Translations under genes and position numbers: made by a program
NCBI GenBank assembly: GCA_029240935.1
Contig: JARDZI010000003.1
Coordinates: forward strand, 1-35,004
Length of the DNA: 35,004 nucleotides
Direction: 5' to 3'
Source of the DNA: Clostridiales bacterium
Lineage (GTDB): Bacteria > Bacillota > Clostridia > Clostridiales > Caloramatoraceae
Shown here: in pieces, positions 16,652-24,291 of the stretch
Numbering within the stretch: position 1 is the stretch's first letter
Layout of the letters: the number at the start of each line of letters is the position of its first letter
Notes under the pieces: generated by a model
The model's database searches: none
Seen by the model: only the letters and a program-made list of their open reading frames with translations
What the model was told of the DNA's origin: nothing

Positions 16652-17134
16652 TTATTGTTTGCCTATCAATTCTACTATTCTCTCCTCAAGCTTTGAAGGA
16701 TTTGTGGTTGGTGCGAATCTATCCACTACGTTGCCTTTGGAATCAACAAGAAATTTAGTGAAATTCCACTTTATTGCATCTCCCATTATTCCTTTTTTCT
16801 GAGCAACTAAATGTTTGAAAAGGGGATGGGCATTAGTTCCATTAACTTCAATCTTCTCAAACAGAGGGAAAGTAACGCCGTAATTGATTTCACAAAAGCT
16901 TTTAATATCTTCGCTTTTCCCAGGTTCTTGATTTGCAAATTGATTTGATGGGAAGCCAAGTATTTCAAATTTTTGGTTTCCAAGTTTTTCATACAATGCT
17001 TGCAGCTCCTTGTACTGTGGTGTAAAGCCGCACTTGCTTGCCGTATTTACTATTAAAAGCACCTTGCCTTCATAATCCTTTAAACTCTGGTCATCTCCAT
17101 CGATGGTTTTTGCTGTTATAGAATATATTGACAT
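16652..17134 (-). CDS. Glutathione-peroxidase family thiol peroxidase (Cys form)
   Basis: The 160-residue enzyme reduces hydroperoxides. The peroxidatic residue is Cys35 in NTASKCGFTPQY, where selenoprotein homologues carry Sec. The Gln and Trp of the catalytic group are in FPSNQFANQEPG and IKWNFTKFLVD. Bacterial Cys forms usually use thioredoxin rather than glutathione. The gene is divergent from an OhrR-like MarR gene and shares its operator region, suggesting peroxide-responsive control. AAGGAGGATG precedes ATG 17134. Confidence 0.92.
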   Translation of the reverse strand: MSIYSITAKTIDGDDQSLKDYEGKVLLIVNTASKCGFTPQYKELQALYEKLGNQKFEILGFPSNQFANQEPGKSEDIKSFCEINYGVTFPLFEKIEVNGTNAHPLFKHLVAQKKGIMGDAIKWNFTKFLVDSKGNVVDRFAPTTNPSKLEERIVELIGKQ

Positions 17135-17166
17135 TTTGCATCCTCCTTCAAGTTATTGTTAATATT

Positions 17167-17194
17167 ATTATATCATAAAATACATTGTGTGCAA
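17167..17194 (-). promoter_or_regulatory. Promoter of the glutathione peroxidase gene
   Basis: On the minus strand TTGCAC (17194-17189) and TATAAT (17172-17167) are 16 bp apart, ending 32 bases before the start codon. The dyad at 17192-17217 overlaps its -35, which fits repression. Confidence 0.55.
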
Positions 17195-17217
17195 TATAAT
17201 TTTGTAAAATTAAATTG
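17192..17217. promoter_or_regulatory. Candidate MarR/OhrR operator dyad
   Basis: CAATATAATTTT and AAAATTAAATTG form a 12-bp dyad with one mismatch around GT, between the divergent peroxidase and MarR genes. AT-rich dyads of this kind are typical OhrR/MarR sites; binding by the adjacent regulator is inference. Confidence 0.5.
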
Positions 17218-17228
17218 TAAAATATATA

Positions 17229-17257
17229 TTAACATATTACTGGATTTCCTTTATAAT
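17229..17257 (+). promoter_or_regulatory. Promoter of the marR gene
   Basis: TTAACA (17229-17234) and TATAAT (17252-17257) have a 17-bp spacer, 38 bases before the marR start. The candidate operator lies just upstream. Confidence 0.6.
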
Positions 17258-17295
17258 ATAAATTAAGATAAAATTAATGTAGGAGATGAAAGATT

Positions 17296-17736
17296 ATGAC
17301 AAAAGATGATGGTTTAAAGCTAGAAAATCAGCTTTGCTTTTCTATATATGCTGCCTCCAGGACAATAACAAAGAAATACCGACCCTATCTTGATGGGCTT
17401 GGAATAACTTACCCCCAGTACCTTGTAATGATGGTGCTCTGGGAAAGGGAAACAATATCTCTAAAGGAACTTGGTAATAAGCTGTATCTTGATTCAGGAA
17501 CCCTGACTCCACTTTTAAAGAGAATGGAGAGCATGGAGCTATTAAAAAGGGAGCGATCTAAGGAGGATGAGAGGATTCTTTGCGTAACAATTACGGAAAA
17601 GGGAATTGAAATAAAGAAAAAGGCAATAGAAATACCGGAGTGTATTTTAAAATCCTTAAATAACGAAGTATCATTTCTTTCAGAATTGAAGAGAAATATA
17701 GACAAACTTTTATTGGATATGAAGGTTAAGGAATAA
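17296..17736 (+). CDS. MarR-family regulator, OhrR-like
   Basis: The 146-residue repressor begins LENQLCFSIYAASR, with Cys14 at the position of the peroxide-sensing Cys of OhrR. The winged helix follows (ISLKELGNKLYLDSGTLTPLLKRMESMELLKRERSKEDER). It probably controls the divergent peroxidase gene through a shared dyad. The TAA stop lies inside a half copy of the palindromic repeat, so the last residues and the 3' end may have been reshaped by a rearrangement there, although length is normal for the family. Confidence 0.9.
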   Translation: MTKDDGLKLENQLCFSIYAASRTITKKYRPYLDGLGITYPQYLVMMVLWERETISLKELGNKLYLDSGTLTPLLKRMESMELLKRERSKEDERILCVTITEKGIEIKKKAIEIPECILKSLNNEVSFLSELKRNIDKLLLDMKVKE

Positions 17737-17756
17737 GTAATAAGTCATATGGCTGC
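17732..17756 (+). repeat. Half copy (right arm) of the GCAGCCATATGA palindrome
   Basis: AATAAGTAATAAGTCATATGGCTGC matches the right arm of full copies, but the left arm is absent and marR coding sequence stands in its place. It abuts a decayed hydrolase gene, so it marks a likely deletion or recombination endpoint. Confidence 0.85.
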
Positions 17757-18126
17757 TAGAGGAGCTTGCGCACCTGATTTTGAGGAAAGACAACCAGAAA
17801 TCAAAGCAACCTTCCAGAAAAACAGGTAAGTTCCCTATGGCCAAGCCACCTTTGCTACCTTTGGCACACAACTGGCGGATCATCGTGAGTCCTCTGCAAA
17901 AATCATAGTGCCGACTCTAATTAGGGTAGGTGAATTAGATCAAACTACACCCCTTATTCATTCTTTTAATCTTTTGCAGTTAATTCCAGGTTCCAAAATG
18001 CAGATTTTCCCCAATGCAGCACATATCACCAAGTATGAAGTGGGTGAAGACTATAACCAAGCTGTTGCCGAATTTCAAGCACCCTATGAACCGGAAGCTG
18101 CACTGCCATTACTAACCTTGTTATAA
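17755..18126 (+). pseudogene. Decayed alpha/beta hydrolase (C-terminal remnant)
   Basis: The frame read by the track from GTG 17908 encodes VPTLIRVGELDQTTP and then PNAAHITKYEVGEDYNQAVAEF, the strand plus acid and histidine region that ends alpha/beta hydrolases. The same frame is open upstream (GQATFATFGTQLADHRESSAK) but is broken by TAA at 17827-17829. No nucleophile elbow (GxSxG) is present and there is no ribosome site. It begins directly at the half palindrome, so the 5' portion has been lost. This explains most of the gap between marR and the MFS gene; 18127-18206 shows nothing further. Confidence 0.75.
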
Positions 18127-18209
18127 TTTGAATCAGACAAATAATAAACCTATTGTATGTAATTGTAATCCTAGTATGTGAGTTAAATATTAATCTGGGG
18201 GAATGTATG

Positions 18210-19460
18210 ATGAAAATTGCTCTGCATAAAAATATTAAAAAGGAAATTATAGTTTATTTGTTTATATTAGCACTGACGGCTCTCGGCCTTGGCCTTAGTG
18301 ATGGGGTTTTTTCAAACTATTTTAAGGATGCATATAATGTGAATGCCTTTCAAAGAGGGCTTATTGAGTTTCCAAGGGAATTGCCTGGGGTTTTGTGCAT
18401 TGTTGTTGTATCTATCTTGTCCTATCTTGGGGATATTCGTATTGCAATTATTGCTCAGCTTCTAAGTACCATAGGACTTATATTTCTAGGGTTTTTAACC
18501 CCTCCCTTTGCTGTAATGCTTATATTCCTATTCATAAACTCCATGGGGATGCATCTATTTTTTCCTCTTTCAGACAGTCTTGGTATGTCCCTCATAAAGG
18601 GTGAAGATGTAGGTAAAAGAATGGGTCAGTTTAAAGGCATCAGCACTGCTTTTAGTATGATTGCAAGCGTTATAGTATTTTTAGGTTTTAGATTTGAAAT
18701 TTTTAGTTTAACTTCACCGGTAAAGGCTGTATTTATTATATCTGCAGCGGTTTTTGCAGTTGTTTTCATATTATTTCTTTATATGAACAGGCTTATAAAA
18801 ACACCAATCAAGGAAAACAGGAAATTAAAGCTTATATTTCGAAAAGAATATAAATACTATTATGTTCTGGCAATAATGAATGGAGTGCAAAAGCAGATTA
18901 TGGCTGTGTATGGTCCATGGGTACTTATAGACCTTCTTAGTAAAAAGGCAGATACACTTGCAATCCTTGGAATAATCGGATCCTTTATAGGAATATTCTT
19001 TATTCCTGCAATTGGCAGATGGCTTGACAGATATGGTATTAAAAAACTGCTGTATGCAGATGCTCTATCTTTTATAGGAGTATATATTGCCTATGGCATA
19101 CTGGCAGCAGGCTTTTCAACAGGGTTCCTCGCAACAGCAGGTATACCTGTCATGTTAATATTTGGATTGGTCATACTGGACCGTATGTCTATGCAGATGG
19201 GTATGATAAGAATAATTTATCTTCGATCTATTGCAGTTAAGGAATCTGATATCACTCCAACTCTGTCACTTGGCATAAGCATGGATCATATTGTATCCAT
19301 AATATGCGCATTCCTGGGAGGAGTTGTTTGGAGCAAACTTGGGCCTCAGTATATATTCTTCTTTGCAGCAGGTCTTTCAGTTATTAATCTTATAGTTGCA
19401 AAGAAAGCAGTTATAAAGGAAAAGGTGAGTACTCTAGCAGAAAGTGTAACAAATATATAA
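18210..19460 (+). CDS. Major facilitator superfamily transporter
   Basis: About 416 residues with some twelve hydrophobic spans, and a basic loop (MNRLIKTPIKENRKLKLIFRKEYKYY) in the middle that separates two six-span halves. No substrate motif is recognised; family members export drugs or move sugars and acids by proton coupling. The track start at 18153 lacks a ribosome site, while GGGGGA at 18197-18201 serves the ATG pair at 18207/18210. It ends before a terminator-like palindrome that separates it from the convergent SorC gene. Confidence 0.85.
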   Translation: MKIALHKNIKKEIIVYLFILALTALGLGLSDGVFSNYFKDAYNVNAFQRGLIEFPRELPGVLCIVVVSILSYLGDIRIAIIAQLLSTIGLIFLGFLTPPFAVMLIFLFINSMGMHLFFPLSDSLGMSLIKGEDVGKRMGQFKGISTAFSMIASVIVFLGFRFEIFSLTSPVKAVFIISAAVFAVVFILFLYMNRLIKTPIKENRKLKLIFRKEYKYYYVLAIMNGVQKQIMAVYGPWVLIDLLSKKADTLAILGIIGSFIGIFFIPAIGRWLDRYGIKKLLYADALSFIGVYIAYGILAAGFSTGFLATAGIPVMLIFGLVILDRMSMQMGMIRIIYLRSIAVKESDITPTLSLGISMDHIVSIICAFLGGVVWSKLGPQYIFFFAAGLSVINLIVAKKAVIKEKVSTLAESVTNI

Positions 19461-19473
19461 TTACAAAATGATC

Positions 19474-19535
19474 AATGGCAGCCATATGACTTATTACTTT
19501 TACACGAATAAGTAATAAGTCATATGGCTGCCATT
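19474..19535. repeat. Palindrome of the GCAGCCATATGA family, convergent terminator position
   Basis: AATGGCAGCCATATGACTTATTACTT pairs with its mirror across a small loop (TTTACACGAA region, one mismatched pair). It is followed by TTTTTTA. It lies between the MFS gene and the convergent SorC-type regulator, three bases from the latter's stop. Confidence 0.92.
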
Positions 19536-19537
19536 TT

Positions 19538-20476
19538 TTATATGGCTGCCAGTATAGCATGTGCCGTTTCTAGATCAGTTATAAGTACGTTGATCAAGCT
19601 GCCTCGGGCGGCACCTATTATAGCGGAAAGCTTTTCAGAACCACCACCCACACCAATGCGGAGGGGAATTCTTTTGTAGCTGTTTATATCTATGGCGAGA
19701 ACACGATCATTTATACCGCTTTCGATTATCTTGCCCTTTACATCAAAATAATGTGTACATATCTCACCTACTGAGTTATTGCTCTGGAGAATATCATACT
19801 CTGACTTAGATATGTATTTCCTATGGACAAAGGCAGAGTTGTTTGACATATCTCCAATACCCACCAGTGCAATAGTACAAGCCTTCATAGTGTCATAGAC
19901 ACGGGAAAAGAAGCTTTCTTTCATCAGAGAGTCACGAAGCTCCTTGTTTTCCAAAATAATTGGAGCATACATGAAACAAGGTTTTGCATGTAGGACCTCT
20001 GAGGAGTGCCTTACAATGTCATCTGAATTAATATGTGCTTCCTCTGCATTAAGTCCCCCAACTAGCTGTGTGACTGTTAGGTCTTTTCTTTCGATGGGCT
20101 GGAGATTATTTACCAGGGAAGATAATGCTCTACCTCTTGAAAAGCCAATTATATCCTTATCCTTTATGATACGCTCAAGATAAGAAGAAGCCGCTGTTCC
20201 AATAGCTTCATTGATGTCACCATCCGTATTATTGACAATGATTATTTCGTTAAGTTCTAAAAGGGATTCCAATTGTATTTCCAATTCAACATTTTGATGC
20301 TCGTATTCCTGTATAACAATCTTGACTATTCCTGTTTCAAGACACTTCTTAAGGATCCTATTGACCCTTTGCCTTGACATGGACAATTTCTTTGCTATAT
20401 CATCCTGAGTCATTCCCAGCTTGTAATAGTAATATGCAACCTTTGTATATTCATTTCTGGTATTTACATCTTGCAT
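19538..20476 (-). CDS. SorC-family (DeoR/SorC type) transcriptional regulator
   Basis: The 312-residue regulator has an N-terminal helix-turn-helix (YYKLGMTQDDIAKKLSMSRQRVNRILKKC, residues about 16-44) and a C-terminal SorC-type sugar-phosphate-isomerase-like effector domain (IIGFSRGRALSSLV near 98, VTQLVGGLNAEEAHINSDDIVR near 119, VGIGDMSNNSAF near 203, RIGVGGGSEKLSAIIGAARGSLINVLITD near the end). Such proteins sense sugars or sugar phosphates. It is divergent from the aldolase-led selenium operon and is its probable regulator. AGGTGAAAC precedes ATG 20476. Its C-terminus derives from a repeat fragment. Confidence 0.9.
   Translation of the reverse strand: MQDVNTRNEYTKVAYYYYKLGMTQDDIAKKLSMSRQRVNRILKKCLETGIVKIVIQEYEHQNVELEIQLESLLELNEIIIVNNTDGDINEAIGTAASSYLERIIKDKDIIGFSRGRALSSLVNNLQPIERKDLTVTQLVGGLNAEEAHINSDDIVRHSSEVLHAKPCFMYAPIILENKELRDSLMKESFFSRVYDTMKACTIALVGIGDMSNNSAFVHRKYISKSEYDILQSNNSVGEICTHYFDVKGKIIESGINDRVLAIDINSYKRIPLRIGVGGGSEKLSAIIGAARGSLINVLITDLETAHAILAAI
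19541..19553 (-). repeat. Palindrome fragment forming the end of the SorC-type gene
   Basis: On the minus strand CTGGCAGCCATAT is the outer arm of the repeat. It encodes the final residues LAAI and leads straight into the TAA stop of the regulator gene, next to a complete palindrome copy. Confidence 0.6.
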
Positions 20477-20688
20477 AGTTTCACCTACTATTTTCTATTA
20501 AATTTTATGTTTATATTATACCATCTCCTAATATTTTTTGCATAGTACATACAGATTTGCATTTGGCACCTTTTTATATTACTTGATTATGGGGCTGTTG
20601 GTTGTTTGTTAATGTACCGCTAAAAATTGTTAAATATATATTTACAATAAAAAGAAAGTATGATAGACTTAGTTAAAGTTACAAATGC

Positions 20689-20718
20689 TCACTTAAATTA
20701 CAAATGTAACACAAGTGA
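20689..20718. promoter_or_regulatory. Candidate SorC operator: nested dyad
   Basis: TCACTT...AAGTGA (outer) and TTACA..TGTAA (inner) are two inverted repeats sharing one exact centre between 20703 and 20704. An additional TTACAAATG copy lies at 20679-20687. It sits in the 355-bp divergent region between the SorC gene and the aldolase operon, about 65-95 bases upstream of a good -10. Ownership by the SorC protein is inference. Confidence 0.55.
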
Positions 20719-20782
20719 CATTGCTTAGTTATCCAATAGCAGGAGCAAGCTGGCAGCGCGAGAAAAAACTTTCTTGTGTAAT

Positions 20783-20788
20783 TATAAT
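20783..20788 (+). promoter_or_regulatory. Candidate -10 of the selenium operon (weak -35)
   Basis: A perfect TATAAT lies 43 bases before the aldolase ATG, but the position 17 bp upstream has no TTGACA-like sequence. This pattern suits an activator-dependent promoter with the dyad at 20689-20718 upstream. An alternative is TTTACA (20641) with TAGACT (20664), which would place the dyad downstream as a roadblock. The rest of 20477-20831 shows nothing else clear. Confidence 0.4.
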
Positions 20789-20831
20789 TATTACAAGCTA
20801 TAGCTAATAAATAGAAAAGGGGTTAGTTAAT

Positions 20832-21632
20832 ATGGCAAACAAAACTCATCGCTTTAATCACATATTCAGAGAGGATAAGAAAACATTCATTATGGCCATG
20901 GATCATGGAAATGGGTTTAATGTTCTTCCTGCAATGAAGTATCCAGGCAAAATTATAAGTGAGGTTGCAAGAGCAGGAGCAGACGCTTTTTTGGCAACAG
21001 TTGGGCTTGCAGAAAAATTTGCTGATGACTTTCATGGAAAAGGTATTATTATGAGGCTTGACGGCTCTTGCTCATACCTAGGCTCTAAGGATAAGCCTCT
21101 TCAAACTGTAGTAAGTGTTGAAGATGCAATAAGGTTAGGAGCTGATTCTGTAATTAGCATGGGATTTCCAGGTTCTAAATGGGAAGATCAAATATTAATG
21201 GATTTATCAAGAAATATTCATGATTGTAACAAATGGGGTATTCCTTTAGTAGCTGAAATGCTTCCAAGAGGCTTTGAAGGTGGAGAAGACTCTCGTACTC
21301 CAGAAAGTATTACCTTTGTATGCCGTATGGGTGCTGAAATGGGTGCTGATATAATAAAAACAGAATATACTGGTGATCCTGAAAGCTTTAAGGAATTGTG
21401 TGAAAGTGTATATGTACCGGTAGTAATATTAGGTGGCAGTAAAAAAGTATCAGAAGAGAAGCTTCTTACTGATATTAAGGATGCTATTAGTGCAGGTGGT
21501 GCAGGTGTTGCAATGGGTAGAAACATATGGAATCATGAAAATCCAGCTAGATTTGCAGGTGCTATAGCGAAGCTTATTCATGAAGATTGCAGTGTAGAAG
21601 CGGCACTTAAAGAGCTAAATAGAAAGTTCTAG
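20832..21632 (+). CDS. Class I aldolase of the DeoC/FbaB/LsrF type
   Basis: The 266-residue TIM-barrel enzyme begins with strand IMAMDHGNGFN (Asp24) and carries the Schiff-base Lys176 in ADIIKTEYTGD, followed by VVILGGSKK, a phosphate-binding-type loop, and GGAGVAMGRNIWN. This matches archaeal-type class I fructose-bisphosphate aldolases and LsrF-like enzymes, which handle phosphorylated ketoses or acyl sugar phosphates. It is the first gene of the operon, with AAAGGGG nine bases upstream. No obvious sugar kinase is in the cluster, so either the substrate arrives phosphorylated or the RibF-like kinase acts on it. Exact reaction unknown. Confidence 0.87.
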   Translation: MANKTHRFNHIFREDKKTFIMAMDHGNGFNVLPAMKYPGKIISEVARAGADAFLATVGLAEKFADDFHGKGIIMRLDGSCSYLGSKDKPLQTVVSVEDAIRLGADSVISMGFPGSKWEDQILMDLSRNIHDCNKWGIPLVAEMLPRGFEGGEDSRTPESITFVCRMGAEMGADIIKTEYTGDPESFKELCESVYVPVVILGGSKKVSEEKLLTDIKDAISAGGAGVAMGRNIWNHENPARFAGAIAKLIHEDCSVEAALKELNRKF

Positions 21633-21642
21633 GAGGTATAAT

Positions 21643-22677
21643 ATGAATAGTAAATATAAGGTAGCAGTTATTACTGATGTGAACAAATTAGAATTTGTTG
21701 AAAAAGAGCTAAAACAGCCTGAAGACAACCAGGTTCTCGTAAAGGTTGATAGTTGTGCCATTTGTACCCTTGAGCAGAGAGTTTATGGAGGCGTTATGAA
21801 GCGTTATCCCTTTGCAGGAGGTCATGAGGTTTCTGGTAGGGTTACTGCTATTGGAAGAAATGTAAAAAGCCTTAGTGAAGGGGACAAGGTTACTGCAAGA
21901 TTGCTTACAAGCTGTGGAGAATGCTATTATTGCAGAAGTGGACACGAAAACCAATGTGTTATATCCTTTAAGGCAGAAACCCAGGAAGGAATAAATGGAC
22001 CAGGGGGTTTTGCAGAATATATGCTGCTGGATGCAAAGAGTCTTTATAAAGTTGCTGATGATTTGGATTTGACCTATGCATCACTAGCAGAACCTCTTGC
22101 AGACTGTGTTCACAGCGTTAATAATGCAAATATTGAGCTTAGTGATGATGTTGTGGTTATAGGTGTTGGAATCATGGGTGCTTTTCACATTAAACTTGCA
22201 AAGCTAAAGGGTGCTCGTGTTATTGCCTGTGAGGTTGATGAAGCCCGCCTTGAAATTGCAAAAAAAATGGGAGCAGACATTCTTATTAATTCAAAGGAAG
22301 TTAACGCGATTCAAAAAGTAAAAGAGGTTACAGAGGGGAGAGGTGCTAATGTTGTGTTCTGCACCGCAGCAATTCCTGAGCTTGCTTCAGATAGTATTCA
22401 GATGATTGGTAAGCTTGGACATGTTATTATGTACTCATCCTTCCACCCAGATAAGCCTGTAGAGTTAAATGTCAATAGTGTACATTCTACAGAAATGAAT
22501 ATCACTGGAGCTGTAAATGCAAATACAAGTGATTATTTAATGGCAACAAGATTGCTCTCTTATAAGATGATTGATCCATCACTTCTTATCTCGGAGGTTG
22601 TACCCTTTGAAAGTATCGAATATGCTTTCCAACGTGCAATAGACCCGAAAACATACAGAATTATTGTAAAAATGTAG
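21643..22677 (+). CDS. Zinc-dependent medium-chain alcohol dehydrogenase
   Basis: The 344-residue dehydrogenase has catalytic zinc ligands Cys38, His61 and Glu62 (GGHEVSG) and a complete structural zinc set Cys91, Cys94, Cys97, Cys105 (CGECYYCRSGHENQC). The nucleotide-binding fold is VVIGVGIMGAFHIKLAKLKGA, with an acidic residue at the end of the second strand (IACEVDE) that favours NAD. It resembles sorbitol/threonine/polyol dehydrogenases. It starts ten bases after the aldolase, behind AGGAGG, so the two are co-translated. It probably oxidises a secondary alcohol of the pathway substrate. Confidence 0.92.
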   Translation: MNSKYKVAVITDVNKLEFVEKELKQPEDNQVLVKVDSCAICTLEQRVYGGVMKRYPFAGGHEVSGRVTAIGRNVKSLSEGDKVTARLLTSCGECYYCRSGHENQCVISFKAETQEGINGPGGFAEYMLLDAKSLYKVADDLDLTYASLAEPLADCVHSVNNANIELSDDVVVIGVGIMGAFHIKLAKLKGARVIACEVDEARLEIAKKMGADILINSKEVNAIQKVKEVTEGRGANVVFCTAAIPELASDSIQMIGKLGHVIMYSSFHPDKPVELNVNSVHSTEMNITGAVNANTSDYLMATRLLSYKMIDPSLLISEVVPFESIEYAFQRAIDPKTYRIIVKM

Positions 22678-22832
22678 GGGTTTCTGGAACATAAAAGCAC
22701 TTAAGGGCTAATCGCAGTAAATATGCGTTTACCATATATGTCTTGTCACCATAGGAGATGGATGGTACATTGCTACTATCCATCTAAGCTCTGGAATCAT
22801 AACCATATTAAATGAAAAGGGGAGAGGGTTTT

Positions 22833-24194
22833 ATGTCAAACAATCAAAACGGAAAACTTGGTTTACTAGACAGCTCAACTATTCTTATTGGCGGTATGAT
22901 AGGAAGTGCAATTTTTTCTCTTTCAGGTATGACAATTCTTAACGCTGGGCCTGCTTCGATTCTATCCTGGATTATTGCAGCTGTTGTTCTCTTTGCATAT
23001 GGTCTCCAAACAGCGGAACTTTCAACAATTTATCCACGTTCAGGAGGAATATTTGTATTCCCATCAAAATCACTTGGCAAAAATGAAAAGCAAGGTCGTC
23101 TCTGGGGCTGGATTTCAGCCTGGGCATACCTATTTGGCTGCTGGGCAGGGGCTGCTTTCTCAGCCATTTATGTTAGTATTTATCTTGGAGTTGCTTTTCC
23201 AGCTCTAAACAATTATCAAGTTCCAATGGCAATTGCTACAGTTGTTATCTGCGGTCTCTTAAATTTAGTTAATATTGCTGTTACAGGTAAGGCAAACACA
23301 ATACTTACATTTGGTCTTGCTGCAACAATGCTTATATTCATTGTGATTGCCTTGTTTGGTGGTCAATGGGATGCAAGCATGTTAACTCCTTTCTTTACCC
23401 AGGGCGCTGAAGGTGCATTTGGCTTCATGGGTGCTATTCCAATTGCAATGGTTGCATATGGTTCCATAGTAGCAGTTTCCTTCATGGTAGGAGAGATAAA
23501 AGACCCAAGCAAGACAGTTCCGAAGGCTATGACAATCGCGATGGTAGTAGTTGTTGCCCTCTATGTTCTAGTTATGGTTTCAGTATTAGGTCTTGTTTCT
23601 TCTGGATTTTTACAGGAGAATCCAGGAATGGCTTACATTCCACTATATGCAGCAGCATTCACAAAGCTTGCAGCTATTCCATGGCTGACAAAGCTCATCT
23701 CAATTTCAGCAGTTTTAGCCCTGGTAACTACAATACTTGTAGTAATGGCTCTATCAGCTCGTGCTTTACAGGCTTGTGCTATAAGTGGTATTCTTCCTAA
23801 ATTCCTTGCAAAGAACAATGAAAAGACAGGCGTTCCAGTAAATGCACAATTTATTGTTATACTGATTGTTGGAGCGATTTCTGCTTTCCCAAGTTTTACA
23901 AACTTAATAGTAAATCTTGGTTCTTTATGCAATGCAATTGTGGTAGCTATCATTTGTATGACAATTGTTGCAGCTCGTAAGAGGAACCCATCTGTTCAAA
24001 ATGGTTTCAAGGCTCCTGGAGGAGATATTCTTCCAATTGCAACTCTAATAATCATCATAGCTGCATACATACCAGGCATTCTTAGTGGTGGATGGCAGCT
24101 TTGGGCATGGACGGTTGGTTACTATTTAATTGGTATGATCATTTATTATATAGGCACCAGGAAGCTTGACTCAAATAAAACAATAGAAATGTAA
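22833..24194 (+). CDS. APC-superfamily amino acid/amine permease
   Basis: The 453-residue membrane protein has about twelve spans. The first carries the substrate-contact motif GGMIGSAIFSLSG typical of amino acid-polyamine-organocation transporters. The start is ATG 22833, preceded by AGGGGAGAGG; the track's ATG 22812 lies upstream of that site. Uptake of an amino acid, amine or related nitrogen compound is the likely role, and it points to a nitrogen-containing substrate for the operon. The 155-bp gap before it contains an imperfect GATGGAT/ATCCATC dyad but no strong promoter. Confidence 0.9.
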   Translation: MSNNQNGKLGLLDSSTILIGGMIGSAIFSLSGMTILNAGPASILSWIIAAVVLFAYGLQTAELSTIYPRSGGIFVFPSKSLGKNEKQGRLWGWISAWAYLFGCWAGAAFSAIYVSIYLGVAFPALNNYQVPMAIATVVICGLLNLVNIAVTGKANTILTFGLAATMLIFIVIALFGGQWDASMLTPFFTQGAEGAFGFMGAIPIAMVAYGSIVAVSFMVGEIKDPSKTVPKAMTIAMVVVVALYVLVMVSVLGLVSSGFLQENPGMAYIPLYAAAFTKLAAIPWLTKLISISAVLALVTTILVVMALSARALQACAISGILPKFLAKNNEKTGVPVNAQFIVILIVGAISAFPSFTNLIVNLGSLCNAIVVAIICMTIVAARKRNPSVQNGFKAPGGDILPIATLIIIIAAYIPGILSGGWQLWAWTVGYYLIGMIIYYIGTRKLDSNKTIEM

Positions 24195-24230
24195 TTTATC
24201 TAGAATTTGTTTCCAAAATATGACCTTTTC

Positions 24231-24262
24231 ATTCTGCCATGCAGGTAACTGCATGGCGGAAT
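24231..24262 (+). terminator. 14-bp hairpin between permease and RibF-like gene
   Basis: ATTCTGCCATGCAG pairs with CTGCATGGCGGAAT (one G-U pair) around a GTAA loop of the stable GNRA-like kind. No T run follows, so partial attenuation or mRNA protection is more likely than full termination. Confidence 0.5.
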
Positions 24263-24291
24263 TATTAAATTGGAAAAGGAGCTGATTTACC

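Noticed and set aside
16652-17134. Selenoprotein glutathione peroxidase
   Set aside because: The active-site codon is TGC (Cys35), not TGA, although the organism seems to use Sec.
17908-18126. Stand-alone small protein of 72 residues
   Set aside because: It is the C-terminal end of an alpha/beta hydrolase with open sequence upstream in frame, an internal stop at 17827, no nucleophile motif and no ribosome site.
22678-22832. Riboswitch or separate promoter before the permease
   Set aside because: Only an imperfect 7-bp dyad (GATGGAT/ATCCATC) is visible and no known aptamer pattern or clear promoter pair was found.
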